Shown here piece by piece: positions 1 to 10,567 of a stretch of DNA of 64,000 nucleotides (position 1 is the stretch's first letter; each line of letters opens with the position of its first letter). The notes under the pieces are model-generated. The model worked only from the letters and a program-made list of their open reading frames with translations. It was not told the DNA's origin and made no database searches. A program made the position numbers and the translations under genes. Source of the DNA: Symsagittifera roscoffensis (lineage: Eukaryota; Xenacoelomorpha; Acoela; Convolutidae); contig NC_087065.1 in assembly GCF_963678635.1 (NCBI RefSeq), positions 746,001 through 810,000 of the forward strand, in the 5' to 3' direction.

Positions 1-425
1 ATTGTTCAAAAAAAGATTTCTGGATTCCAGTGACCAAGCCAACAACCTCTGCGCATAAACAGTGTTTAGTTTGGCCTCGTAAAGAAAAAGCTTTTCATGA
101 CAACATTTTTGCTTTCGACTAAACAGGAGTTTATCCAACTTTGTTTCGCCAATTTCAGAATTCGATTGAAAGTTTTATCCTGAAAAAATCTTGCGTTATA
201 GTGAAGGTTAATGAGTAATAGGTAAATTGATATTCACTAATAAATATGTTAATGACAAAAACACACAAACGGTCGAGTCCAGATTAATTCAATTTTTAAT
301 AAATTAGTCCCTCCTCTGGTGAAAATTATAAGACGGTACTGATTTGGTCTATCCCACAAATGGGAAGAAAGAGAGCAAAATGTACGAACCCCATAGGATG
401 TATAGTAGAGATGATAGTTAGTTAG
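1..425. other. No gene seen
   Basis: AT-rich sequence without a convincing reading frame. It ends in a short run of TTAG units (about 413-431). Nothing recognisable on either strand. Confidence 0.5.
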
Positions 426-712
426 TTAGTTACGCGAGTCCACTCTATGTCCAATCCAGAGCTCTTGGGCCCAACTGTTATTAAGCGTTTTGAATAGCTG
501 CGCATGAGGGACAACGTTGAAGCGTGTTTCTATGTCGGCAGTGTTTGACGCCAGCTGCACCTCGCATGAAGCTCCTAGTTGGGTATGGAGGGCTCGTAGC
601 CGGTAGACTTCGCCGTCCGAAGACGTTGATCCCCCACACCACGGAGAAGTGTCTACCATGTGGGGGTACTAGAGATGCTTCGACCCGGACATGCAAAAAC
701 CCGGATCCTTAA
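426..712. other. GC-richer island with overlapping ORFs on both strands
   Basis: This stretch is clearly richer in G+C than its flanks and is open in several frames: a 77-residue and a 71-residue frame on the minus strand and a 62-residue frame on the plus strand. Several frames open together usually reflect composition rather than coding. I do not recognise any product. It could be a fragment of a mobile element or an exon of an unknown gene. Confidence 0.3.
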
Positions 713-2750
713 ACCTCCCCTGTCCCAAGTATTAGCTTTTCACTGAAGTGCAATTAATTCTATTAGAAATTGGTAACGAGCGGCTGGAATGGTACCGAAA
801 CCTATTATGTGATAGACTTAGTTGAGGAAAACTTTAAATTGCAATCCCAGACCCATGATCCCTAATTCCGGTATTTTTCTCGGAGCAATTAGTCACTGAC
901 AAGAATTCTGGAAGTCGTTTCTTGAGCCCCACTGATCGCACGGAGCCAAAACTTTAAGATATGAAAAGTAGTGGCCAGTGACTTCATGTATTTTTTATGA
1001 GGTAAATCCGACTGCTGGACCGGAAGTTTTTAGCTTTTGGGAAAGAAACTCCTTAGACCGAAAGTAGGCAATTTATACAAAATAGTGACTTTTTAATGGT
1101 AAAATGTTTCTCTAGCATAAAAAGGGAATATTGTTTTTATTGCGACAAAAGACACAAATCCCGAAAAAGACCCCCTGTGAGTTAAATTCCTCCGGTGACT
1201 CCTTTTGGTGTTAGTAGCCTTTTCTTGGGAAAAGTGCTTCTGGACCTTACAAATGTGATATTGTGGTAAATTTGAAGTGGATATGAGTGAAACTTTGTAG
1301 GTAAGACCCCAATGGGATTCTGATCCCAGATTTAAAGACTGACGCCGGGTGATCCCAGAGTGACCTTTAATTGATCTTTGGGTGCTTAGGTCTAAAATTG
1401 CAAAGAAAGTGGCGCATTCCCCGGCGGCCCTAACTCAATGGAAACTCATATCGAATCGGTCACCTGACTTATAATTAGGAGGAAACCTTCTTTTTGGAAA
1501 CTGAAGCAGGAGCTGAAAGGGATACAGCTTTTACATTGAAACATTGAACTAATGGAGCTTTTTAGAGTGGACTTGGCAAACACTGGGTTCATTTTAGCTT
1601 GGTGAAAGAACTATTAATTGATATTCAACTAGACTAAAGAAAAGTAGTCTCTGAGGGTACTAGCAGTAATAGAAGCGCTGGATAAAAAGTAGGTCTCCTA
1701 AAGTATATGAATGCGCGGGATGTTTATTAGCTTCCCGGAGGTGAATTTTTGCCACAATTTGACTCCTAATAGGCAAATTATGTTACCCTGATAGCTAGAA
1801 GGATGTGATTAGATTTGAATATAGATGGGAATTTTAGGTGCGTGATGTGAATAAGCTACCCATGGAAAGAGTTTTCGCCCACCGCCATGAAATCAAAAAT
1901 TTACTGGAAAAATTAAATTAAGACCTTGGTTGACTGGTTAGTTAGCGATAACTTGGTTTAGAGAAGAAATTAGAATTGATATTTGCACAACCTAGGTGGA
2001 GATGTCTACAGTGAATTTGTCATTCGTAGCTGATATTTGCAAAACTTAGTTGGAGATGCCTACGGTGAATTTGGCAATCAAAACTACTGTCTTCAGGGGA
2101 AGTTTCTGCTTAAGACCTTGCGCAGGGGGTACCAGAGTGAAAGTCAGGTCAGGACTTGTAGGGTTGATCGTAACTGTAACTAAAATCAAAACTCAAATGG
2201 TCAAACATAGCGAAAAGGTTACGGTTAGCCAATCCTTAGGCAAAATAAAATTAGCTACTGGTGAGTGTAATCGGGTTCCTGTAGTTAGTTAGAGAACAGT
2301 TCGATGCTTGTGAGGGTAAGTATTCTCCCAAGTTAGTGTACGTACGTTAACTTAGTGGTTTTGCAAGAAAGAGAGATATTTGATATAGATATTGAGGATA
2401 GCCAAAGTTTAAAATTGTAAGTTAGCGTTAACGCGAAGTTTAATTGTATTCGAGCAACAGTTTTGATGAATTGCAAACCATTTGATTTTTTGATTAGATT
2501 ATTAGAATATGTTCTGGCCAATTAGTTTTTTCTGTATTCCGAATTATAATTATCTGAATTTAATTACCATTGAAAAATCTTGCGAACGTGAGTGCGAGCG
2601 ATACAGCCAGAAGAGCAGTACAAACTGGCAAGCGACATAATACCTTACAGAATAATTGCCACCAACTTAAGCATTTCTTGATTGTGCATAGTAGTCAATC
2701 TCGGTCGCCTCGCTGAATTCACTACCCAAAGTACCACTTTGGGGTGTCCT
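713..2750. other. Anonymous AT-rich DNA with one local duplication
   Basis: No domain, RNA gene or long frame is recognised. The 80-codon frame at 2050-2292 has no visible motif. A diverged tandem duplication is visible: 1978-2026 is repeated at 2031-2079 (period 53 bp, several substitutions). Confidence 0.5.
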
Positions 2751-2751
2751 T

Positions 2752-2792
2752 AAGAGAGAGACAGAGAGAGATAGTTAGATAGAGAGATAGAT

Positions 2793-2830
<38 letters not shown>
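2752..2830. repeat. GA/GATA microsatellite
   Basis: Nearly pure purine tract of GA dinucleotides with GATA interruptions in its first half, ending in an uninterrupted GA run. Confidence 0.95.
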
Positions 2831-2833
<3 letters not shown>

Positions 2834-3041
2834 GAACCTAGAGACACAATTCCCGGAAATCTAGAACACTTTATATCTAAGATATCATTTTTGGACTCCC
2901 ATCTAGTTTTCCACCCCCTGGTTAAATCACAAAATAGAAAAGTTCAAAAGTTCTTCAAACAGCAATTTGCAGTTAAGAATTATTGTAAAAAAAAAGTTTT
3001 TCATTTGTTCACACTGATACGTTATGATGCAATAAATAACT

Positions 3042-3335
3042 TCAAAAGTATTTTAAATAGACTATCATTGACTCAACTTTAGATAAAAGTCAAAAAGGGG
3101 ACTGGAAAAGAGCTAGAACATGCTCTTCTCAAACAGTGATATCACATAGTGTAAATAGTTTAGGTAGACTCTACATAATCTATCTTCATGTTTTTTCGGA
3201 CAAGTTAATACTTTTAAAGAAATCCGCAAAAGAAGCTGAGGCAATAATGGGTGCGCGTAGAAGTATGGTCTCATTAAACACCTCGTTTAGAAGCATAGTA
3301 CGGTTCGTTAAAAACCTCGTCTAGAAGTATGTAAC
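3042..3335 (+). repeat. Left flank of the minisatellite, copy 1
   Basis: This stretch is repeated at about 9118-9410 with few substitutions. In both places it runs straight into the 31-bp minisatellite (here ending at about 3490, there continuing for 20 kb). Sixty-codon frames in both copies are nearly the same, but I see no protein family in them. The flank and array start were evidently duplicated together, or one array was split by the intervening 5.6 kb. Confidence 0.85.
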
Positions 3336-3492
3336 CGTTCGTTAAAAACCTCGTTTAGATGTATGATCCCGTTAAAAAACTAGTTTAGAAGTATGATCCC
3401 GTTAAAATTCTCGTTTAGAAGTATGCTGCCGGTTGTTAAAAATCTCGCTTAGAAGTATGGTCCCGTTAAAAACTTCGTTTAGAAATACGCAT
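3256..3492 (+). repeat. Short minisatellite array, same monomer as the large array
   Basis: About seven or eight monomers with the core CTCGTTTAGAAGTATG alternating with CCCGTTAAAAA-type segments. The last monomer degenerates at about 3490. Confidence 0.9.
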
Positions 3493-4085
3493 CCTCCTAA
3501 TTTTTAGTTTGCAACCTGAAAAAAAAACTTTAAAATAGACCTTCAATGAAAAAATACTCACTGTTTAATGCTATTGCATGTTGTGAGAAGCAGGTCTTCT
3601 GTGAGTAAAAATCATGTAACAAGTTTGTAACTGTTATGCAAACATGACCTCAAATCGGTTTTATCTGCTGTTCATACTGGAATCATTTTCGTTTTTTTCC
3701 CTGTGTTTTGGAGATAACTTTATTTGAGAGTTATACAAGTCACATGACCGAAAAAAAAACATATAATCTAAATAGAGAGAAGTTTGACCAAGTTAAAAAA
3801 AATATGCAACAGTCTCTTTCATATCTGAGATTTTTTCAACATGATTGGAGTCATAGTTTTTACTTCATTCAAATAATGGATGAATACATATATATTCGAA
3901 CACTTTTCTCAAGGCTACAAAAATGAGCAAAACTGGAAGAGATATGAAAAACCTTGAGAAAGAAAATGGGACGGACAGAATATGAAAATGTTGCAAAAGA
4001 AGTGACAGGACATGCAAGGATCAATTTGGTCATCTCAGCTCAGGCAGTGTAAGTTTTTGTGTAGCCATATACTAGACAGCACACA
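3493..4085. other. No gene seen
   Basis: AT-rich sequence between the short array and the duplicated block. The 72-codon frame at 3708-3926 has no recognisable feature. Confidence 0.5.
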
Positions 4086-4237
4086 CTTGGATGAGTATTT
4101 TTGGTGTTTTACCAGAGATTGGTTCGGAGGCAGCAGTTTAGAGATTCGGGTAATAACTGCAAATTGGAGGAGAGTCAATAAAGTAACAATAGCCAAAGAG
4201 CCCATCAGTTGAACCTAACTGTACCATCTGCATGTCG

Positions 4238-4396
4238 AGATCTTCCTTTTCACCTGTTAGTCCCTACATCAAATTATTTCACTCACATGATAACATTCGC
4301 TTCCTTTTGATTTTCCAGTTCAAAAGGAAGTCAATGTTATCAATTATCAGCTGAATTTAATAAGTTGGTGTAGGGAAGAACTGGGAAAAAGGACGA
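4238..4396. repeat. Imperfect long hairpin, copy 1; unoccupied form of the 18-kb element's target site
   Basis: An inverted repeat of about 75 bp per arm around a centre near CTTCCTTTTGATTTTCC, at roughly 80% arm identity. The left arm holds CACATGATAACATTCGC. The same string, split at TAAC by 18,390 bp, flanks the large LTR element at 34,770 and 53,164. This copy therefore shows the site before insertion. Confidence 0.8.
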
Positions 4397-4961
4397 TATG
4401 GAATTTCAGGCAGTGATTCCTGATTCAGGGGAAGCAAAATGTATGAATATATGCTCAGGCAAAAAGAAAAGAACTTGGATTTCGAAGAATGGCAAAAACT
4501 AAGAAAAACAGAAAGACACGCGAAAATTAACTTCCAATTTGGTAGAGGATAGATAATCAAAACGATTGAAATTTATTATCCACCGGTTGGAAGCTCTCAA
4601 ATAGTTGCATGGCACTTGAATCATTGTCATCCATCACGATGTTACTCTTTTATTTGGATTAAAACTTATTGAAAATTTGAAAAAAAAAATATTGTTACTC
4701 GAATTTTTTCTACGTACCCAGAAAAGAACTACAAAGTTCAACGACAAGTAAAAAGACACGAGTAGATCGTCTTAATTAAAATATCAAGGTGGTACAGGAA
4801 AAACGATTCAATTGAACAATCTTCAGGTCAACTAGAATTGTGAAAGTATATTGAGTTTTATCGTGAGAAAGCTAGGCATAAATTTAAAGTTTGAACAATT
4901 AAGTAAAACAGAAATAAGATAATTAGAATTTCTCAAAAATGTCAACCTTAAGCAATTATAT

Positions 4962-5018
4962 ACATATATATATATATATATAAATATATATACATTTATA
5001 TATATATATTTATATAAT
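4962..5018. repeat. TA-rich microsatellite
   Basis: Alternating TA with occasional interruptions, shared with the longer tract at 6702-6822. Confidence 0.9.
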
Positions 5019-5027
5019 TGGTTAAAG

Positions 5028-5629
5028 TTGACATTTTTGAGAAGTTCTGATTGTCAAGAGTTTTTTTATTTCGTAGAAATTTTGAAAAAAAAACCATTTT
5101 CCGACAAAATAAAAATAAGTATAGTCATACCTATTTTCAAATGCCGCAAGAAATCAAAACTCGGAACAGATATCCCAACAATAACTTTGGTATCAATTAG
5201 AGGTAAGATATTCGTAGAGATTATATGCGTTCGGAATATTTCTTTTCTACAAGAAAACCATTTTTCAACAATAAAACAGTTCGGCTGACAAAGCAATAAC
5301 GTCTACATTTGATGCAATATTAAAAATGGTTGAAATTATTAATGACTGTTTACGCAAAAAAGTTCCAGTGACATGCTGTTTTATTGAACTATCGAAAGAA
5401 TTTGAAACAGTCGATCACCCAATTATTTTTTGCTACAGTTGTACCAATTAACACACAATCTGTACAAAATGATAACAAAAAGAGCGATTTAATAACGAAA
5501 TATTGTTGTGTTCTACAAGTTTCAGTTTTGGGTCCTATTTTGTTTCAAATTCAAGTTAATGATCTGCCGAATACTTGCAACAGTATCTTTGCTGATGATA
5601 CCGATATCTACAAATGCAAATCTGAATAA
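5028..5629 (+). pseudogene. Decayed LINE-type reverse transcriptase fragment
   Basis: Conceptual translation in more than one frame gives, in order, a segment like the early RT region (VIPIFK...IPTITLVSIRGKIFVEII, shown in part), a segment with FIELSKEFETVDH where functional LINE RTs usually have an F-x-D-x-S-K-A-F-D motif, and then SVLGPILFQIQVNDLP followed by the catalytic FADDTDIY. The order and motifs match RTs of Jockey/CR1-like non-LTR retrotransposons. Frame changes at about 5290 and 5440-5480, loss of the first catalytic Asp (here Glu) and the missing endonuclease and 3' parts show it is dead and truncated. A second copy starts at 6856. I cannot assign the clade. Confidence 0.75.
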
Positions 5630-5987
5630 ATTAACTACTTGACTTTCATAAAATCTGACCCTTGTCAAATTGAAATCAAATTTAGATACATTTGAACAAG
5701 TGAATAGAAATCAATTTTCGCGAAACTCTTTTTAATTTTTTAGTATTGCAACTGGGTACTACAATTACTTTGTCCACAGGACTCATCTGGACTCCTGGTG
5801 GTATCTCGGATCACAATGAACTCATACCGTAATGACCTGGATGAGTATTTTTGGTGTTTTACCAGAGATTGGTTCAGAGGCAGCAGTTTAGATATTCAGG
5901 TAATAACTGCAAACTGAAGGAGAGTCAATAAAGTAACAATAGCCAAAGAGCCCATCAGTTGAACCAAATTGTACCATCTGCATGTCC

Positions 5988-6147
5988 AGATCTTCCTTTT
6001 CACCAATTCCTCCCTACACCAAATTATTTCACTCACATGATAACATTCGCTTCCTTTTGATTTTCCAGTTCAAAAGGAAGCCAATGTTATCAATTATCAG
6101 CTGAATGAAATAAGTTGAAGTAGGGAAGAACTGGGAAAAAGGAAGAT
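5988..6147. repeat. Imperfect long hairpin, copy 2
   Basis: Same inverted repeat as at 4238-4396, with CACATGATAACATTCGC again intact. It is a second reference for the unoccupied target of the 18-kb element. Confidence 0.8.
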
Positions 6148-6701
6148 ATGGAATTTCAGGCGGTGATTTTAGATTCAGGGGAAGCAAAATGAATGAATAT
6201 ATACTCAGGCAAAAAGAAAAGAACTTGGATTTCGAAGAATGGCAAAAACTATGAAAAACAGAAAGACACGCGAAAATTAACTTCTAATTTGGTAGAGGAT
6301 AGATAATCAAAACGATTGAAATTTAATATCCATCGGTTGGAAGCTCACAAATAGTTGCATGGCACTTGAATCATTGTCATCCATCACGATGTTCCTCTAT
6401 TATTTGGATTAAAACTTATTGAAAATTTGAAAAAAAATCTAGACTACTCGAATTTTTTCTACGTACCCAGAAAAGAACTACAAAGTTCAACGACAAGTAA
6501 AAAGACACGAGTAGATCGTCTTAATTAAAATATCAAGATGGTACAGGAAAAACGATTCAAATGAACAATCTTCAGGTCAACTAGAATTGTGAAAGTATAT
6601 TGAGTTTTATCGTGAGAAAGCTAGGCATAAACTTAAAGTTTGAACAAGCAAGTAAAACAGAAATAAGATAATTAGAATTTCTCAAAAATGTCAACCTTAA
6701 G

Positions 6702-6705
6702 CAAT

Positions 6706-6765
<60 letters not shown>

Positions 6766-6822
6766 TATATATATAAATTTATATATATAAATATATATAC
6801 ATTTATATATATATTTATATAA
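6702..6822. repeat. Long TA microsatellite
   Basis: About 120 bp of TA repeats with a few AAATA interruptions, longer than the matching tract in the first unit. Confidence 0.95.
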
Positions 6823-6855
6823 TTGGTTAAAGTTGACATTTTTGAGAAGTTCTGA

Positions 6856-7220
6856 TTGTCAAGAGTTTTTTTATTTCGTAGAAATTTTGAAAAAAAACCA
6901 TTTTCCGACAAAATAAAAATTATTATAGTCATACCTACTTTCAAATGCCGCAAGAAATCAAAACTCGGAACAGATATCCCAACAATAACTTTGGTATCAA
7001 TTAGAGGTAAGATGTTCGTAGAGATTATATGCGTTCAGAAAAATTCTTTTCTACGAGAAAACCATTTTTCAACAATAAAGCAGTTCGGCTGACAAAACAA
7101 TAACGTCTACATTTGATGCAATATTAAAAATGGTTGTAATTATTAATGACTGTTTACGCAAAAAAGTTCCAGTGACATGCTGTTTTATTGAACTATCGAA
7201 AGAATTTGAAACAGTCGATC
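6856..7220 (+). pseudogene. LINE-type reverse transcriptase fragment, second copy, truncated by the gap
   Basis: Matches the first part of the RT fragment at 5028-5629, up to the ELSKEFETVD segment, with a few residue changes. The rest, which should hold the FADD motif, would lie in the unsequenced 200 bp. Confidence 0.7.
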
Positions 7221-7420
7221 NNNNNNNNNNNNNNNNNNNNNNNNNNNNNNNNNNNNNNNNNNNNNNNNNNNNNNNNNNNNNNNNNNNNNNNNNNNNNNNN
7301 NNNNNNNNNNNNNNNNNNNNNNNNNNNNNNNNNNNNNNNNNNNNNNNNNNNNNNNNNNNNNNNNNNNNNNNNNNNNNNNNNNNNNNNNNNNNNNNNNNNN
7401 NNNNNNNNNNNNNNNNNNNN
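7221..7420. other. Assembly gap (200 N)
   Basis: Exactly 200 Ns, probably a placeholder of fixed size. It lies inside a duplicated block, a common place for a collapsed or unresolved repeat. Confidence 0.98.
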
Positions 7421-9117
7421 AATCTAAGTCGTAAATGAGAGTGTTCATTAGAAGTGTTCACCCATGATGTTGCTGTATAGCATGTCTTTAAAAGCTTTTC
7501 ATTAGCTTTTTGCATTTTAAAAATGGGTCCATTAAAAGTGTTCAGGATCAGAATACTAAGACTTGTTAAAAAAATTGACCCTTTGCCGAAAATTTAGTTT
7601 TTTCTCGAAATCTATTTTTGCAATTTGAAAAAAAAAACGCTGTGCCAATTAAAAGACCGAATACTTAATTGTCTATCTGCTAGTCTTTTTACCTTAATCT
7701 CTTTCTGCCTTACCCCTTTTTACTGCGTTCAAAAATTTCAGCATAAGGAGTTTTTATTTTTTTTTCAAAGTAATTCAATTTCTGAAAAGTTTCTCACTCA
7801 AATGTGAAAATAATTTTTCAATCGTTAGATCTTGTCATCGACTCCCTTTCTCTATGCATATTTCGCTATTCTCTAGTTTTTAGAGAAAAAAACATAGCAT
7901 TGTTAAGTTTTGGAGTCTTAATCCGTTTTTTTACCCTTGCGATAAGCACGAGCATTGCAACCGGTTACTAGGCTTTTTTCCCGTAAACAGTTTTGTCCAC
8001 AGACTCATCTGGACGTCTGGACTCATCTCTACCTTGTTTTATTATCTGTTCCTTTTTCCTAATTTTCTTAGCTTTCCTGGCCAACTTAGCCTGGAAGTAG
8101 CCTTTCAAGTTGGTTGTATGTTTACCAATCTGTTTGGGTGAGTTTTCATTTTTTTCACTTTGGAAAATTTTTTCGTTTTTGGCAAAAAATAGGTTCTTAC
8201 TAAAAAATCCGCCTGATTTTCAGAAAAAGAGTATCTTTTCAGAGCCGTTTATTCCTCTGTTTGCCTGCATACTCCCCTAAACCCCTCCGTTTAGAGCCTT
8301 CGAAAATGTGTAGGGGACCCACATTTTTGCTTTAAAACTTTTTTTTCGGTTTTCTCAAAAAGTATTTCGCTCGAATATAAGTTTTTGAGTTCAATGAATA
8401 AAAATCCTTTGAAAACCTCATCTGCATGAGTAGCCACGACCAGTTTTTTAAAATTATGGCCCTCGAAATAGTCAAAGTTCTTATTTTTGACAGTTTGTGG
8501 ATCTTTTCGACTTTTCTCGAAAACTAGCCTCTTAAATCTGATATTGTTAGTTCATTGAGATAGCAGCTACTGGGAAGTTCCTCTGCTTTAGCGCACACTA
8601 GCAAAAAGCTATACACAACAAGTTGGTGCCCTCTGAAAACTCAAACTTAAAAAAAAAATCTTGAAAACTACCCTGCAGTACCTGAGATTTTTGGTACAAT
8701 TCTCCGGACGCGCTTCGGGAAATTCTTTTGCTTATAAGACTACACCCAAATTTTTTTGACTCCAGAAGTTTGTATTGCGGATTCAAATAAATCTGTGTTG
8801 CGGATTCAAGGATATAAAAGATAGTGAAAAGTTCTTGAGTATAAATGAACACTAACAAAAAATTGTACACAACAACTTATCGCCGTCTGAAAAGTCAAAC
8901 ATTTAACCTTTGAATGTTTTTTATTACTTTTCCCGCTAAGTATCCTACCAAAGCTGATATTATAGGTTTAATTGAAAAAACAGGTTGCTAAAATCCTACC
9001 TTTCATTAGCAATGCCCAATTTGTTAAAAAAGAGTTATGACCTTCAAACAAGTCAAATTTGACAGTGATTTTGGAATGGTTTACGTTATGGTTTACCGCA
9101 CTAATTCTCAGGTTGTG
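7421..9117. other. AT-rich DNA with diverged internal repeats, no gene seen
   Basis: Homopolymer-rich sequence without recognisable coding. A segment near 8600-8650 (AGCTATACACAACAAGTTGG and following) returns in diverged form near 8845-8900, and the phrase around 8455-8495 returns near 9030-9065. These look like old tandem copies with a period of a few hundred bases. Confidence 0.45.
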
Positions 9118-9410
9118 CAAAAGTATTTTGAATAGACCATCATTGGTTCAACTTCAGATAAAAGTCAAAAAGGGGACTGGAAAAGAGCTAGAATATGCTC
9201 TCCTCAAACAGTGATATCACATAGTGTAAATAGTTTAGGTAGACTTTACATAATCTATCTTCATGTTTTTTCGGACAAGTTAATACTTTTAAAGAAATCC
9301 GCAAAAGAATCTGAGGCAATAATGGGTGCGCGTCGAAGTATGGTCTCATTAAGCACCTCGTTTAGAGGCATAGTACTGTTCGTTAAAAACCTCGTTTAGA
9401 AGTATAGTCG
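9118..9410 (+). repeat. Left flank of the minisatellite, copy 2
   Basis: Near-identical to 3042-3335. It leads directly into the large array. Confidence 0.85.
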
Positions 9411-10567
9411 CGTTGAAAACTTCGTTTAGAAGTATGATCCCGTTAAAAATCTCGTCTAGAAGTATGTAACCGTTCGTTAAAAACCTCGTTTAGATGTATG
9501 ATCCCGTTAAAAACTTCATTCAGATGTATGCTGCAGGTCGTTAAAACTCTCGTTTAGAAGTATGTTTCAGAAGTATGCTAACGTTCGTTAAAAACCTCGA
9601 TTGGAAGTATGGTCCCGTTAAAAACTTCGTTTAGAAGTAAGATCCCGTCAAAAATCTCGTTTGAAGTATGCTGCCGGTTGTTAAAAACCTCGTTTAGAAG
9701 TAAGATTCCGTTAAAAATCTTGTTTGAAGTCTGCTGACGATTGTTAAAAACCTCGTTTAGAATTATGGTCCTAATGAAGAAACTAGCTTAGAAGTATGCT
9801 ACCGTTCGTTAAAAACCTTGTTTAGAAGTATGATTCCGTTAAAAATCTGGTTTAGAAGTTTGCTGCCGGTTGTTAAAAACCTCGTTTAGAAGTAAGATCC
9901 CGTTAAAAATCTTTTTTGAAGTATGCTGCCGGTTGTTAAAAACCTCGTTTAGAAGTATGGTCCCATTAAAAAAAGTAGCTTAGAAGTATGCTATCGTTCG
10001 TTAAAAACCTCGTTTGGAAGTATAGTCCCGTTAAAAACTTCGTTTAGAAGTAAGATCCCGTCATAATTCTCGTTTGAAGTATGCTGCCGGTTGTTAAAAA
10101 CCTCGTTTAGAAGTAAGATCCCGTTAAAAATCTTGTTTGAAGTATGCTGCCGGTTGTTAAAAACCTCGTTTAGAAGTATGGTCCTATTGAAAAAACTAGC
10201 TTAGAAGTATGCAACCGCTCGTTAAAAACCTCGTTTAGAAGTATGATTCCGTTAAAAATCTCGTTTAGAAGTTTGCTGCCGGTTGTTAAAAACCTCGTTT
10301 AGAAGTATGGTCCCGTTAAAAACTTCGTTTAGAAGTAAGATCCCGTCAAAAATCTCGTTTGAAGTAAGCTGCCGGTTGTTAAAAACCTCGTTTAGAAGTA
10401 AGATCCCGTTAAAAATCTTATTTGAAGTAGGCTGCCGGTTGTTAAAAACCTCGTTTAGAAGTAATGTTCCATTGAAAAAACTAGCTTAGAAGTATGCTAC
10501 CGTTCTTTGAAAAAATCGTTTAGAAGTATGATCCCGTTAAAAATCTCGTTTAGAAGTATGCTACCGG

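Larger units (their letters stand above)
4090..5416 (+). repeat. Tandem duplication unit 1 (hairpin, TA tract and LINE fragment)
   Basis: The block starting at the GATGAGTATTTTTGGTG motif at about 4090 recurs at about 5841, about 1.75 kb downstream, in the same orientation and order: imperfect hairpin, AT-rich arm, TA microsatellite, start of a reverse transcriptase fragment. The copies differ by scattered substitutions and a longer TA tract in the second. Unit 2 is cut by the assembly gap. Confidence 0.85.
5841..7220 (+). repeat. Tandem duplication unit 2, cut by the gap
   Basis: Second copy of the 4090-5416 block, with the same order of hairpin, arm, TA tract and RT fragment. It runs into 200 Ns at 7221, so the end of the unit is unknown. 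A short stretch near 7955-8035 resembles 5748-5810 (the sequence just before this unit), so the duplication may continue past the gap. Confidence 0.8.

Noticed and set aside
413-431. TTAG repeats as telomeric sequence
   Set aside because: Only four or five units, not the TTAGG or TTAGGC type, and not at a sequence end.
3708-3926. 72-codon ATG frame as a gene
   Set aside because: No motif, no composition change and no splice or promoter context; the length is expected by chance in this much sequence.
6705-6953. 82-codon minus-strand frame rich in Ile and Tyr
   Set aside because: Translation of the TA microsatellite.
7069-7515. Frames of 79-148 residues across 7221-7420
   Set aside because: They exist only because Ns are translated as unknown residues.
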